Positions 20,601-28,727 of a stretch of DNA of 64,000 nt are shown piece after piece. How positions within the stretch are numbered: the stretch's first letter is position 1; each line of letters starts with the position of its first letter. Location: NCBI RefSeq assembly GCF_032670585.1, contig NZ_JAVQHL010000003.1, forward strand, positions 1-64,000, given 5' to 3'. Position numbers and translations under genes: made by a program. Under the pieces are notes generated by a model. It was not told the origin of the DNA. It made no database searches and worked only from the letters and a program-made list of their open reading frames with translations. The stretch is from Ostreiculturibacter nitratireducens (GTDB lineage: Bacteria > Pseudomonadota > Alphaproteobacteria > Rhodobacterales > Rhodobacteraceae).

Positions 20601-21031
20601 GCGTCGGTGACGGTGACGGACTGCCCAGCGAAGGCAGTGGCGGCGGGCTCGACAAGCCAGGTCGTGGTGCCGGTCCCGCCATCGTAGCTCACGGCTTGTA
20701 CGGTGACCGTGCGGGTCGTGTTGTCAGTGCCGAGCTTCAGGTCGTAGCTCGCGCCGAGGCGGATCCCGGCGAGCGTGCCCGGGACGGTCACCTCGGCCAC
20801 GCTGTCGCCGACACCCGCGGCGGTGGCGGACATGGCCGCGACGGTGCCGTAGCTTGCGAGCGCGCCGACGCCGGTGCCCGCGGCGCTACTCTGGCCGGTG
20901 CCGATCGACCAGGCGGTGCGGTCGTCGACCCGGATCTCGCGGATCGCATCGACGGGCCCGTGGCAGAGCGCGAGATGCGCCCCGAGGGAATACTTGTAGC
21001 CGACCGTCTGGGACTTGGAGCGACCGCCCAT
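17690..21031 (-). CDS. Tail-tip (gpJ-like) protein with inserted von Willebrand A domain
   Basis: An 1113-aa tail hub/host-specificity protein. The N-terminal part (YSLGAHLALCHGPVDAIREI) and the segment after ~445 (NPAHIIRECLTNRDWGLGHG, then FIADVLKHIDAYLYVDRRSG) are typical of siphophage tip proteins. Between them, residues ~258-440 form a complete vWA domain with an intact metal site: D268-x-S270-x-S272, T343 (GGTDFG) and D371 (FVTDGEPS). The rest is made of fibronectin-like and repeat segments ending in tandem short units (ARLTV/ARLSV/ARLTA). vWA domains bind protein ligands through Mg2+, so the insert may contact a host receptor or another tip subunit. Confidence 0.82.
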   Translation of the reverse strand: MGGRSKSQTVGYKYSLGAHLALCHGPVDAIREIRVDDRTAWSIGTGQSSAAGTGVGALASYGTVAAMSATAAGVGDSVAEVTVPGTLAGIRLGASYDLKLGTDNTTRTVTVQAVSYDGGTGTTTWLVEPAATAFAGQSVTVTDAASLPSLSGGAAGGRIRINKPNLFGGESREGGIVGDIDVLMGGTTQGQNDYLAAQTGSNVPGYRGICSLILRQVYLGLNPYLKPWAVRLTRILRAEDGNAQWYPEKAQIVPEVRIGDAAIYIAMDTSGSMSGSRMAAQRTAVSRLIAEIGANALEPNDIQVVTWNSTVSGTILRRNADAAAYGELKDWVDALPTTVSGGTDFGAAVSQAGAFFNGAGGKRRILIFVTDGEPSPAGSLEAAKATLAGLSEVDVFAFNIALSDTSATSQIDNTPVDGVPVVPAGDPDVLVASLRAAFGEGPDMNPAHIIRECLTNRDWGLGHGFTDIGPSFATAADVLFAEGFGLSLLWQQESTIEDFIADVLKHIDAYLYVDRRSGRWELKLIRADYDLETLPIFDETNVVDWGELGRREAADLVNSVTVKFSDARTDQTGSVSVTDTALVQDLGQVVSATVDYPGIRYESLAVRVAERDLRALSVPILSGEITVTRVGADLDPGDVIRLASPRRGLEGVAVRIVEIDHGDGRANGVRLRIAEDVFGLGETALVGGETGDPGRLILPPKPLARRWVTEAPYWLLVQELGHAQADALLDEDPDAGALVAAGERPSADALSVQVWTDSGAGYALEAGVEFVPTALLTADVSDDPAERVLPVGSWTGLTDVTIGTLAAIGDELVRIDGVSATTLTVGRGCLDTVPKVHPAGTPVICWQLLANASEARFATGETVAVRMLPETGFGTLPLSQAPEDEVTLASRAIRPLPPGDLRGNGVSVVNPNVLNLGPVLLTWAHRDRLLQTSVAIDAYDAGDIGPEPGVTYVLEIRWVDPDSDVVVEPPAAIIDVGSTNSFTLTKEDVPILSAPTGTKHFEVRVQARRVAGSATYEAWQARGVRLFMPDGIKVAEASLWTEFGAEARLTVPETVVFVGLGDAVQLTVADVALWIGFGADARLSVARADLFHEQGGDARLTATDSALYIEVIP

Positions 21032-21032
21032 G

Positions 21033-21251
21033 TCAGGCCTCGATCTCGGTCCGAGCGGCGCGCTTCTCGGCCTCGGCGATCACGCGCAGCGCCAGCGCGT
21101 CGCCGGTGGCGGCCAGCACCTCGGCGTGCAATCCTTCGGCGAGGAAAGCCTGCCAGTCGAGCCCGTGGCGGCGGAACCAGGGACGCGCCCCCTGGAAGCA
21201 GAGCCGGGCCGCGCGGATGTCCTCGGCGCGGACGATGAGGGTCTCGCTCAC
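21033..21251 (-). CDS. Small tail-module protein, 72 aa
   Basis: A 72-aa protein (begins MSETLIVRAEDIRAARLCFQ, acidic C-terminus) coupled by overlap to the 82-aa gene upstream and ending two bases before the tip gene. Small proteins at this position in Rhodobacterales siphoprophages are conserved but uncharacterised. No motif seen. Confidence 0.6.
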   Translation of the reverse strand: MSETLIVRAEDIRAARLCFQGARPWFRRHGLDWQAFLAEGLHAEVLAATGDALALRVIAEAEKRAARTEIEA

Positions 21252-21496
21252 TTCTTGCCCCCCTTCTTGCGGATCGGGTCGACCTTGAGATCCCCGGCCC
21301 AGACGACGTTCGGGCCGCGCAGCAGCACGGTGCCGAAGACGACCGGGATCGGTCGGCCTTCCTCGGCGGTCGGAAGGTCGAAATCGTCGAGCCCCGCCGC
21401 CTTCGGCGCCTCGGTCTTCGGCTTCGGGGAAAGCGCATAGCTGATCGCCGTCAGCACGAGGCTGGCGACGATCTGGACAACGAAGTTCCAGACCAT
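21248..21496 (-). CDS. Small tail-assembly protein, 82 aa
   Basis: An 82-aa protein starting MVWNFVVQIVASLVLTAISY, a hydrophobic N-terminus that could be a membrane segment or a buried tail helix. It continues with RPIPVVFGTVLLRGPNVVW, a pattern I associate with phage tail-assembly proteins preceding the gpJ-like gene. It ends with a basic RKKGGKK tail. I start it at 21496; the upstream codons are Pro/Arg-rich and look non-coding. Confidence 0.6.
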   Translation of the reverse strand: MVWNFVVQIVASLVLTAISYALSPKPKTEAPKAAGLDDFDLPTAEEGRPIPVVFGTVLLRGPNVVWAGDLKVDPIRKKGGKK

Positions 21497-21687
21497 GGGC
21501 GGTGTTCTCGAGGATGGTGGCGGTCGCGCCGGCGCGCGCGGTGGTTTTGGTTCTGGGCCGTGACCGATCCGGGTCACATTCTGGGCAGGAAGCCCGGCTA
21601 CGGGATAACGAAGTCAGTCCAGGATTGCGTCAGGGCGTCCGTTCCTTTCGCGCGAGTTGGCGTCGACACGACACGTTGAGAAGTTGC

Positions 21688-22122
21688 ATGCTTGAGATTG
21701 ACCACACGCTGTCGGGCCAACAGCCGACATTCCTCGGCCTTCCTCTGAACATGGACTGGCGAAAGGGCCACAGTCAGGACTTGCCGCGCTGCGCCGGCGT
21801 CTACGTTGAAGTGCTCTGGCCCGTGCGAGGCATCCGCATCGGTCAATCGAAGAACATCCTCAGCCGACACAGGGGTGCGCTACAGTGGTATCGCGCGATG
21901 AAGGACGGGACTGACCGCAACATCAACCGTCGGGGCATTCTCCCGGACTATGCGCGCCAGTATGGCGCAGACGGACTCGAGGCCTTCGTCATCTCTTCCG
22001 ATCCTGCATTGGCCGACGACCTGCTTCGCAAGCGGTTGGAAGCTCATCTTCACGAATGGGCCAGGACCCAAACGGCCTGGCGGAACTTCAACACGGAAAA
22101 CACCTCCCGTTATCTCGGCTGA
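21688..22122 (+). CDS. GIY-YIG-like protein, cargo gene inside the tail operon
   Basis: A 144-aa protein transcribed against the surrounding tail genes. It has GVY at 37-39, then RIG at 50-52 (for YIG), R60, E118 in a terminal helix and WRNFN (131-135). These are the five landmarks of a GIY-YIG nuclease, in order, though the second motif is degenerate. Such domains make single-strand or double-strand DNA cuts in homing and defence proteins. ATG at 21688 with GAGAAG upstream. Its G+C is lower than its neighbours. It looks like a lysogeny-expressed cargo gene (moron). It ends eight bases before the convergent DUF2163 gene. Confidence 0.6.
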   Translation: MLEIDHTLSGQQPTFLGLPLNMDWRKGHSQDLPRCAGVYVEVLWPVRGIRIGQSKNILSRHRGALQWYRAMKDGTDRNINRRGILPDYARQYGADGLEAFVISSDPALADDLLRKRLEAHLHEWARTQTAWRNFNTENTSRYLG

Positions 22123-22129
22123 GCTGCCC

Positions 22130-22978
22130 TCAGACGATGCTGGTGCCGCCGAAGGGATTGCGGCCGGGGATGTCGGGAAAACCCCCGAAGTTCAGGAGAT
22201 TGCCGAACTTGGCGGCGCAGGTGTCACGGCGGAGATCGCAGCCGGGTGCCATGTCGATGAGGGCGACCGTCTCCGAATCGTCGATGGCGGCCTCGAGCTC
22301 GGGCATGCGTCCCGCGAGCGTCAGCCTGTCCCCGACATGGCCAGTGATGAAGCCGAGAAGCCCCGCGTGGCGCAGGACGCCGCCGCGGAACCAGCCGTCC
22401 GGCAGGAGCGCGGCCTCGGCGACGGTGATCTCGAGGCCTGAGCGCGTGGTCGCGGTGCCGCCCACGAAGAATGTCTCGATATCGAGGCGGCAGCCGCGGG
22501 AATAGAGCGCGTGGCGGCAGAGCCGCTGGTACTTCGCCCGCACGCCCTCGCGCCGCATCGAGGTGAAGAGCGATTCCGCCCGGAGCGTGATCCGCCGCCC
22601 CTCGACGCGCGCCGAGACGATGCGGCCCTTCCAGTGCGCGACCACCTCGTCCGGGACCTGTTCGTGGCCGCGGAAGATGGTGAGGGTCGTCACCGAGCGG
22701 CCGCGGGGCCCAAGATACCGGCGGGCGAAGGGATCGGAGAGCGGGAAGGTCACCGAGAGATCCACCCGGCGCGGATCGCTGCTCTGGACGACGGAGCCGT
22801 GGCTCAAGGCCGAGGTTTCCCAGACCAGATCCTCGGTCTCGTCGCCGATGACGCCCGCAGACGAGGTCCAGGCGCTCGCGCGGCTGGTGAAGCGCCAGGC
22901 GCTGCCCCCTTCCGCGAAGAGATAGAGGAAATACGGCCGCCCCTCGGCGGTCGATGTCTCGGCAAGATCGTAGGTCAT
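22130..22978 (-). CDS. DUF2163/phage BR0599-family tail protein
   Basis: A 282-aa protein with the N-terminal DUF2163 part and the C-terminal BR0599 signature: CRHALYSRGCRLD, then GCDLRRDTCAAKFGN and a NFGGFPDIPGRNPF ending. This family is found in the distal tail of siphophages and gene-transfer agents, next to the tip protein, with four conserved Cys that probably bind metal. Its start overlaps the stop of the 374-aa gene upstream. Confidence 0.85.
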   Translation of the reverse strand: MTYDLAETSTAEGRPYFLYLFAEGGSAWRFTSRASAWTSSAGVIGDETEDLVWETSALSHGSVVQSSDPRRVDLSVTFPLSDPFARRYLGPRGRSVTTLTIFRGHEQVPDEVVAHWKGRIVSARVEGRRITLRAESLFTSMRREGVRAKYQRLCRHALYSRGCRLDIETFFVGGTATTRSGLEITVAEAALLPDGWFRGGVLRHAGLLGFITGHVGDRLTLAGRMPELEAAIDDSETVALIDMAPGCDLRRDTCAAKFGNLLNFGGFPDIPGRNPFGGTSIV

Positions 22979-24102
22979 TAGGGCGTCTCGATCAGCGGCA
23001 AGCCCAGTTCGGTCCGGTTCGGCCCGTGCGTGAGTTCGATCCGGTCGGCATCCGAACGGACCTTCATCAACAGATGGATCGGCGTGCCGAGGGCGATGCT
23101 CTTGCCGGGGGCGGCGATCGAGAGCCGGATCCCGAGCGCGTCCCAGGCGGCGGCTGTGATCTCGCGGAAGATCGGCCCGGTCGGGTGGTCGATCATCAGG
23201 TGTCGTCCGATCCAGATGGAGGGATCAGCGAGCGGCGCGACGACGATGGACGCCGCGCCAGTCGTGACGGCTGCCTGCAGCACCAGTTCCCGACCCCAGG
23301 TCGGCAGCCAGAAGGCGCACTGGCGCCCGCGCAGGGAGAGCAGCCAGCGCCGCCGGGTCAGCCGCGCCGGCCCACGGTCGATCAGCGTGATGGTCGATCG
23401 GCGCTGGACGTGGGTGAGGACGGGCTCGAGCACGATGGGCCCGAAGCCGTTGTCGATGGCTTCCACGGTCTGGCCAAGCGTCTCTGCGAGCGGCTGGCGC
23501 AGGACGGCCGGATCGGTCAGCACGTCGAGCCCCTGGTGCTGGGGATAAGGACTGGCAGCAGCGCTGCCGTCGCCGAGCCGGAGCGTGAAGCTCGCAGTGA
23601 CCGTCCCGAGGCCCTGACGGCGGCGGTCGATCTCGACGGGCCGCGCGAAAAAGGCACTGCCGACCGGGGCCACGATGGCGTGCGCGAGACTGACGCCCGC
23701 CGACGCAGCAAGCTCCAGCCGGTCGGGCAGCACGGCAGCAATCTCGACCGGATGCGCCCTGCCACCATCGGCAGCGATGATGGCCTGCGCCGCCCCATCG
23801 AAAGCGCCGTCGGTCGTGTCGACGAAGACCGTCAGGTCAGCCGCATCGATCTGTGCCGTCGCCGGCCGCGCCAGATGCCAGAGCGGCAGGATCCAGTCGT
23901 CGAGCGGTCCGTCCCGGCCGAGTTCGGTGGCTTCAGCAAGCCCTGCGGCATCGAGAAGATGCGAGAGGGTCAGTGTGGACCTTGGGCCAATGCGGAGCGC
24001 GATGCGCTGTTCGGCGGCCTCGGTCACCAGGACGTCGGTCGACCACTCGAGCACTTCCGTGATCGGCGTCTGCGCCGCGAAGGGCCAGAGCCACTCAGGC
24101 AT
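22978..24102 (-). CDS. Distal tail protein, 374 aa
   Basis: A 374-aa protein (begins MPEWLWPFAAQTPITEVLEW) between the tape-measure and DUF2163 genes, coupled to both by overlap. Proteins at this place form the distal tail ring. The mid-region has WLLSLRGRQCAFWLPTWGRE, a segment I have seen in Rhodobacterales prophage tail proteins. No enzyme motif. Function is inferred from order. Confidence 0.7.
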   Translation of the reverse strand: MPEWLWPFAAQTPITEVLEWSTDVLVTEAAEQRIALRIGPRSTLTLSHLLDAAGLAEATELGRDGPLDDWILPLWHLARPATAQIDAADLTVFVDTTDGAFDGAAQAIIAADGGRAHPVEIAAVLPDRLELAASAGVSLAHAIVAPVGSAFFARPVEIDRRRQGLGTVTASFTLRLGDGSAAASPYPQHQGLDVLTDPAVLRQPLAETLGQTVEAIDNGFGPIVLEPVLTHVQRRSTITLIDRGPARLTRRRWLLSLRGRQCAFWLPTWGRELVLQAAVTTGAASIVVAPLADPSIWIGRHLMIDHPTGPIFREITAAAWDALGIRLSIAAPGKSIALGTPIHLLMKVRSDADRIELTHGPNRTELGLPLIETP

Positions 24103-26578
24103 CGAGACCTCCCCGGTTGCGACGGATCACGTTGACGATGAGCCGCTCGCCCGCAGGCGTCGCGAGATAGTCCCCGACGATCGACGGATCCAGAACGTTG
24201 ACGATGCGGGTCGCAGGCTGGGGCGCCGGACCACCGCTAGTCGTCTCGACACCGAGCCGCCCGCCCGGACCACGGCGCAGGGGCAGGATCGCCTCAGGTC
24301 CAGCCTCGCCCATGAGACCGATCCCCCGCGCGAAGGGAAAGACTGTCGGCCGATTGACCACGCCGCCGCGGGCGAAGGCCGTGATCTCGCCGGCCTGAGC
24401 GAAAGCCCCGCCCCTTGCAAAGCCACCGATGCCGAAGAGCCCGCCGATGGCGCTGCCGATCCAGCCGAAAAGACCACCACCGCCGCCGGTGCCCGCGCCG
24501 GAGAAGGCACGGAAGAGCGCGTCCTCGATCGGCTTGAAGGCCTGGTCGATGAGGCGGTTCGCAAGATTGCGTGCGATCCCCGCCACGGCGCCCGCGAAGG
24601 TCTGCCAACTGAGCTCGCCCGACTTCAGCGCCTCCTTGATCGGGCCGGTGATGTCTTCTGCCAGTCCCTTCGCGATCTCCTGCGTCCGTTCCACGGCAGC
24701 GCGGGCCGCATCCCAGGATTGGCGCGCGACATCGGCCGCCGTCTGCATGGCGCCGCCCGTGCGCCCTGCCGCCTCGGCGGTCTCGTCGAGCGCGGCGGCC
24801 GGTCCCGCTCCGTCCTCACCGGACAGCGCGGCGTTGAAGCGCCCGGCAGCGACCGTCGCACCATCGAGCGCCGTCTCGGCCTCCGTGCCGGTGCTGCTGA
24901 CGGCGGCGCGCAGGGCATCGAGTGCGGCAAGCGGCTGAAGCGCGCCGTCGGCCAGCGTGGCGGCCGTCTGACGCCAAGCCTCGGCCGAGGCCGCGGCGTC
25001 GGTGGCGGCCGCCGTCAGTCCGAGATCGGGAACGGCGAGTGGGTTGTCAGAGAAGGCCGAGGCGAAGGCATCGCGTGCGGCCGTGGCGGCTTGCGTTGCG
25101 GCGCCGGCGAAGCGGTTCTCGAGGCGGCCGAGATCGAGCTCGGCGATGACCCCGATCCGGCGCTCGACGCCGAGCGCTTCCAGCCCGGCATTCACGCCCT
25201 CGATGAAACCGTTGATCCGGGTGACGACGCCATTCAGCATCGCCTCGACGCCCTCGATCAGGCTGTTCGCGGCCTGGAACGCGAGATCGCCAATGGCGGC
25301 GGGAAGCAGACCCCAGACGGCCCTGATCGCCTCGAACGCGCCCTCAAAGCTGTTCACGGCGGCATTCGCGAAGCCGACCACGGCCTCGAGCGCGCCCTGC
25401 ATGGCAGACGCCGCGGAGGCCTGGATGTCGGCGAAGGCTGCCCTGGCCGAGGCCCCGACGCTCGCGGCACCCATGCCGATCCGGTCCCAGACCTCGCTGG
25501 CGAGATCGCCAAGGAGTGCCATCGCATTCCCGAACCCGCCCGCGCCCGAGACGAGGCGGGTGAACTGGTAGATCAGTTCGCCCGCACCGACGATGAGCGC
25601 GCCGATGCCGGTCCGGATCACCGCGCCGCGCAGGACGACCAGCGCCGTCGCAAGACCGCGCACCGAGAGTGCAGCAGCGGCAAGACCCGCGACCCAGCGG
25701 CCGGCCAGGAAGGCCGCGAATGTCGCCGCATAGGTCGCCATCCGAGCGATGTTGTCGAAGAGCCCACGGATGGCGTTGCCCAGAGGGCCGGTGCGGCTGG
25801 CGAGCACCGCCATTGCGTCCGCGACCGCTTCGAGCGCCGGTGCTGCAGCAACGGCCAGCTGGTTCGAAAGCCCGCGCCAGATGAGGCCGAGGCGCGAGAT
25901 TGCGTCGTTCGTCCGCTCGATCTGGTCCGCGTCCTGCTCGGAGACGACGACACCGAAGTCAAGCACGTCCTCGGTCGCCTGGCGGAGCGTCGCAGTGTCG
26001 ATGCGCGACATGGCGATGGAGCCTTCCTCGCCGAAAAGCTGACCCGCTACGGCCGCGCGTTCGGCGGCGGGCACGAATTTCTCGATGGCGGCGTTTATGG
26101 CGCCAACCCGCTGGTCCAGCGGCAGCGCGATCAGGTCGGTGGCGGAAAGCCCCAGCCGGTCCAGAGCGTCGGCGGCGGGGCCGGTTCCGGCGGCCGCCTG
26201 GCTGAGCCGGCGCGTCAGATCCTTCGTCGCCTGCTCGATGCCGGACATCGACACGCCCGCCAGCTCGCCCGCGCGCTCCAGCGTCTGGATAGAAGCAACG
26301 GTGGTGCCGAGCGACTGCGCGAGCTTGGCCTGCGCATCGACGGTCTGCAGGCCGGAGCGGATCATCGCCACGCCAGCAGCGGCGGCTGCGGCTATGGCGG
26401 CTGCGGCGGCCACGCGGACCCGCCGAGAGAAGGCCGCGAGCCTTGCGTTCGCCGCTTCCATTTCCCGGCTGAGCCGTCCGAAGCCTCGGGCACCGGCTTC
26501 GCCGACGCCTTCCAGTTCGGCGCGCACCTGCCGACCGCCGACCGCCGAAAGGCGGACGCTGACGCGTTTTTCAGCCAT
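24095..26578 (-). CDS. Tail tape measure protein
   Basis: An 827-aa protein. It starts with MAEKRVSVRLSAVGG, has a long helical N-terminal half, and several hydrophobic helices (AAAAAIAAAAAAGVAMI near 57; others around 280-340). Gly-rich segments near the C-terminus (GTGGGGGLFGWIGSAIGGLF) follow. This composition and its place after the tail chaperone identify the tape measure, which sets tail length and reaches the membrane during DNA entry. With ~827 residues the tail would be roughly 120 nm if the usual ~1.5 A per residue holds. Start overlaps the frameshifted chaperone ORF. Confidence 0.88.
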   Translation of the reverse strand: MAEKRVSVRLSAVGGRQVRAELEGVGEAGARGFGRLSREMEAANARLAAFSRRVRVAAAAAIAAAAAAGVAMIRSGLQTVDAQAKLAQSLGTTVASIQTLERAGELAGVSMSGIEQATKDLTRRLSQAAAGTGPAADALDRLGLSATDLIALPLDQRVGAINAAIEKFVPAAERAAVAGQLFGEEGSIAMSRIDTATLRQATEDVLDFGVVVSEQDADQIERTNDAISRLGLIWRGLSNQLAVAAAPALEAVADAMAVLASRTGPLGNAIRGLFDNIARMATYAATFAAFLAGRWVAGLAAAALSVRGLATALVVLRGAVIRTGIGALIVGAGELIYQFTRLVSGAGGFGNAMALLGDLASEVWDRIGMGAASVGASARAAFADIQASAASAMQGALEAVVGFANAAVNSFEGAFEAIRAVWGLLPAAIGDLAFQAANSLIEGVEAMLNGVVTRINGFIEGVNAGLEALGVERRIGVIAELDLGRLENRFAGAATQAATAARDAFASAFSDNPLAVPDLGLTAAATDAAASAEAWRQTAATLADGALQPLAALDALRAAVSSTGTEAETALDGATVAAGRFNAALSGEDGAGPAAALDETAEAAGRTGGAMQTAADVARQSWDAARAAVERTQEIAKGLAEDITGPIKEALKSGELSWQTFAGAVAGIARNLANRLIDQAFKPIEDALFRAFSGAGTGGGGGLFGWIGSAIGGLFGIGGFARGGAFAQAGEITAFARGGVVNRPTVFPFARGIGLMGEAGPEAILPLRRGPGGRLGVETTSGGPAPQPATRIVNVLDPSIVGDYLATPAGERLIVNVIRRNRGGLDA

Positions 26579-26891
26579 TGGGGCGTTCCATCTGTTCGTT
26601 GAGTTTGGCCACCATCACCGCCTCGATGACGGGCAGCAGTTCAGCCATGGCGAGCGCCGGCACGCCGAGCGCGTCACCGAGCGCCAGCGCAGCCGACATG
26701 TCCCAGCCGACCACCGCGCCGGGCAGAACCCGGAGTTGGCCGCCGAGGCGGCCGACCAGGTCCCAGACCTGCCAACCCTCATGGGTCAGCGGTCGGTTTA
26801 GCCGCGCCGGGCAGTCTTCGCACGCCGTTTGGCAGGCGTCGCAGTATCGGTCGCCCCCGCTGAAGGACCATTCGGCGAGAGCGCGGAGGCG
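26571..26891 (-). CDS. Frameshift extension (T part) of the tail chaperone
   Basis: A frame without its own good start codon, open from the slippery site at 26897-26891 to the TGA at 26573-26571. It would add 106 residues, including a Cys cluster C-x2-C-x3-C-x2-C (DACQTACEDCPA) and a helical C-terminal half (ALAMAELLPVIEAVMVAKLN). It is reached by a -1 shift from the gene at 26798-27235, giving a ~221-aa GT-type fusion. Such extended chaperones bridge the tape measure and tail tube during assembly. Confidence 0.75.
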   Translation of the reverse strand, partial: RLRALAEWSFSGGDRYCDACQTACEDCPARLNRPLTHEGWQVWDLVGRLGGQLRVLPGAVVGWDMSAALALGDALGVPALAMAELLPVIEAVMVAKLNEQMERPNG

Positions 26892-27235
26892 TTTTTTTCC
26901 TGTTCCAGCAGCAGACCCTTGGAGACGTAGGTCAGCTGGAAGGCTTCGAAGATCGGCCAGACATCGAGGAGCGCGTCGATGGCCTCGGGGCTCGGGTCGA
27001 TCGCATTGCCGTCCGCATCTCCAATGCCCTCCCAGGCGAGCACCGCGCGTCGGGCCAGCGCCTTGGCGAAGGCGACGGCGCGTTCCTCGTCGGAAGCCTC
27101 CTCGGGCACCTCCTCGACGGCGGGATCGCTGCGCGTCGCCACCATCAGCGCGGTGGTCAGCGGGCGGAGTTGCACCCGGACGCCGGGCGCGAGGTCATGC
27201 CAGCGGGGCGCATTGGTCAGGTCGAGCGTCAGCAT
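26798..27235 (-). CDS. Tail assembly chaperone (G part)
   Basis: A 145-aa protein starting MLTLDLTNAPRWHDLAPGV. It lies between tail tube and tape measure, the canonical place of lambda gpG. It carries the heptamer A-AAA-AAC at 26897-26891 in the correct X-XXY-YYZ register (codons GAA AAA AAC). A -1 slip there enters an open frame reaching 26571. Without slippage it ends at 26798 after a basic tail (AKRRAKTARRG). I start it at 27235, overlapping the tail-tube stop. Confidence 0.8.
   Translation of the reverse strand: MLTLDLTNAPRWHDLAPGVRVQLRPLTTALMVATRSDPAVEEVPEEASDEERAVAFAKALARRAVLAWEGIGDADGNAIDPSPEAIDALLDVWPIFEAFQLTYVSKGLLLEQEKNASALSPNGPSAGATDTATPAKRRAKTARRG
26891..26897 (-). promoter_or_regulatory. 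-1 ribosomal frameshift slippery heptamer
   Basis: A AAA AAC read on the - strand in the zero frame as (GA)A AAA AAC. This is one of the standard slippery heptamers. It sits 31 codons before the zero-frame stop, and the -1 frame stays open for 106 codons. The GC-rich sequence that follows could form a stimulatory stem, which I did not fold. Confidence 0.75.
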
Positions 27236-28173
27236 CAGAAGGTCTCCACATCGTTCACGAGGGTGGCGGTGCACATCCGCCCGACCACGCTGTCGCGGGC
27301 GGCCTGCCAGTCGAAGGTGGCCTGCACGCCCTGCGGCCCGGAAATCTCGATGCGCGGGCGCGGCAGGTAGACGGCGTGCACGGTGAAGGTGAAGCTTTCA
27401 CCCGAGGGCAAGACGTAGGCGAACTCGAGCTCGCAGGGATCGCCGTTGATCGCCTGCGTCACCAGCGTGCTGTCGGCGAACCGAACTTCGATGGATCCCG
27501 TCAACGCGGCGATGGACGGGTCCGCGCCATCGATGCGGCCGTCAGAACGAATGGTTTCGATCCGGTCGAGGTTGTTGGCATAGGTGATGTCGGCGGAGAC
27601 CACGTTGCCGAGGGCCGAGCCGTTCCGCGTGATCGACCCGTTGAAATGACCGAAGCGCTTAAGCTCCAGCGCGGCAGGCGTCCCGGCGCTGGTGGTCGTA
27701 CCCACCGTCTCGCCCTGCGCCACCAGTCGCGCCGTGGCCGTAAGCAGCCCGGATCGCTGCATCTGCCAGGTGATCTGGTCGAGCACGCAGCCGGAATACA
27801 TGGCGTAGCGCGGCAACTCCGGCATACCGGTCTCGATGGAAAGGCTCGGCAGCGTCCAGGCGCCCGACTGGAATTCGTGCGTCCAAGGGCCGGTGCCCGT
27901 GGTCGTCGGTGCGCCGAAGGCCGCTTTCAGCCAGAAACCGAAGGCCTCGGCGTCAAGCGGCACGACGACATCGCCGTCCGCCGTGACAGCGTCCTTGATC
28001 GGCGCCAGCGGGTCGCGGCCGTAGCCGAGAAGCTCGGAGTTCAGGAGCGGCTGCTCCGCGCCGAGCGACGTGCTGGCGAAGGGCATTCGGGTGAAGCCGC
28101 TGGCGGGCGGCAGGCCATACGTGGTCTCGAACGCAAGCGCCATCTGCGCCCGCGCCCCCTGGGCTCGTGCCAT
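27235..28173 (-). CDS. Phage tail tube (major tail) protein
   Basis: A 312-aa protein (MARAQGARAQMALAFETTYG at the start; later GPWTHEFQSG, LPRYAMYSGC and ISGPQGVQATFDWQAARD). The pattern and the order - after the tail-terminator gene and before the chaperone - fit the major tail tube protein of siphoviruses, which stacks as rings around the tape measure. The C-terminal part resembles an Ig-like add-on domain. No signal peptide or enzyme motif. Confidence 0.8.
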   Translation of the reverse strand: MARAQGARAQMALAFETTYGLPPASGFTRMPFASTSLGAEQPLLNSELLGYGRDPLAPIKDAVTADGDVVVPLDAEAFGFWLKAAFGAPTTTGTGPWTHEFQSGAWTLPSLSIETGMPELPRYAMYSGCVLDQITWQMQRSGLLTATARLVAQGETVGTTTSAGTPAALELKRFGHFNGSITRNGSALGNVVSADITYANNLDRIETIRSDGRIDGADPSIAALTGSIEVRFADSTLVTQAINGDPCELEFAYVLPSGESFTFTVHAVYLPRPRIEISGPQGVQATFDWQAARDSVVGRMCTATLVNDVETF

Positions 28174-28197
28174 AGTGTTCTCCTGTTGTCGGTGGGA

Positions 28198-28617
28198 TCA
28201 GCCGAGCGGGTCGGCCGTGGAATAGTGCAGCACCACCGGGATCACGGCGGCCTTCAGGCTCGCCGCGCCCTCGACTGGCAGATCGACCGCCCTCGGCGCT
28301 TCCGCCTCAACCCAGTCGCAGAGCCCGCCCAGCGTGCGGTCGGCGGCGAGCGCCGAGCCGATGCTGGCGGTCAGCGTGTCGAAGGCAGCGTCACGGTCGG
28401 TGCCCTGCACGACCGCCTCGATCTCGGCCCGATGCTGGTAGTGGTACCGCAGGGGTGACAGCGTTACCTCCGGTTCGCCCGGCTCGCCGTCGCGCAGGAT
28501 CAGCAGCCCCTCGGCCGGAACGCGCTCGGGCAGCACCTCGCCGCGCAGGGCCGTGGCGGGCAGCGCCGAAATCCGCGCGTGCAGCGCGGCGAGGATGTTT
28601 TCACGAGGGCTGGGCAT
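28198..28617 (-). CDS. Tail terminator/completion-like protein, 139 aa
   Basis: A 139-aa protein (MPSPRENILAALHARISALP; VTLSPLRYHYQHRAEIEAVV). Its place before the tail tube and its size fit a gpU-like tail terminator. Homologues are often mis-named in databases as acyl-CoA transferase; nothing here supports that. The divergent + strand cargo gene begins 110 bases away at 28728. Confidence 0.65.
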   Translation of the reverse strand: MPSPRENILAALHARISALPATALRGEVLPERVPAEGLLILRDGEPGEPEVTLSPLRYHYQHRAEIEAVVQGTDRDAAFDTLTASIGSALAADRTLGGLCDWVEAEAPRAVDLPVEGAASLKAAVIPVVLHYSTADPLG

Positions 28618-28727
28618 ATCTACTGTACGGACCTAACGTTCACCGTGCGACGCGGGCGCTTTGGGCTTTCTGTATCGATGGCGCCGCGTCTATCATTTCA
28701 CGACGATTTCGTTGTGCGGAGTGCGAG

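Noticed and set aside
23675..26602. Very long + strand open frame opposite the tape measure gene
   Set aside because: Arg/Gly/Ala-rich translation without domains; it is the antisense shadow of the GC-rich tail genes, whose products are recognisable.
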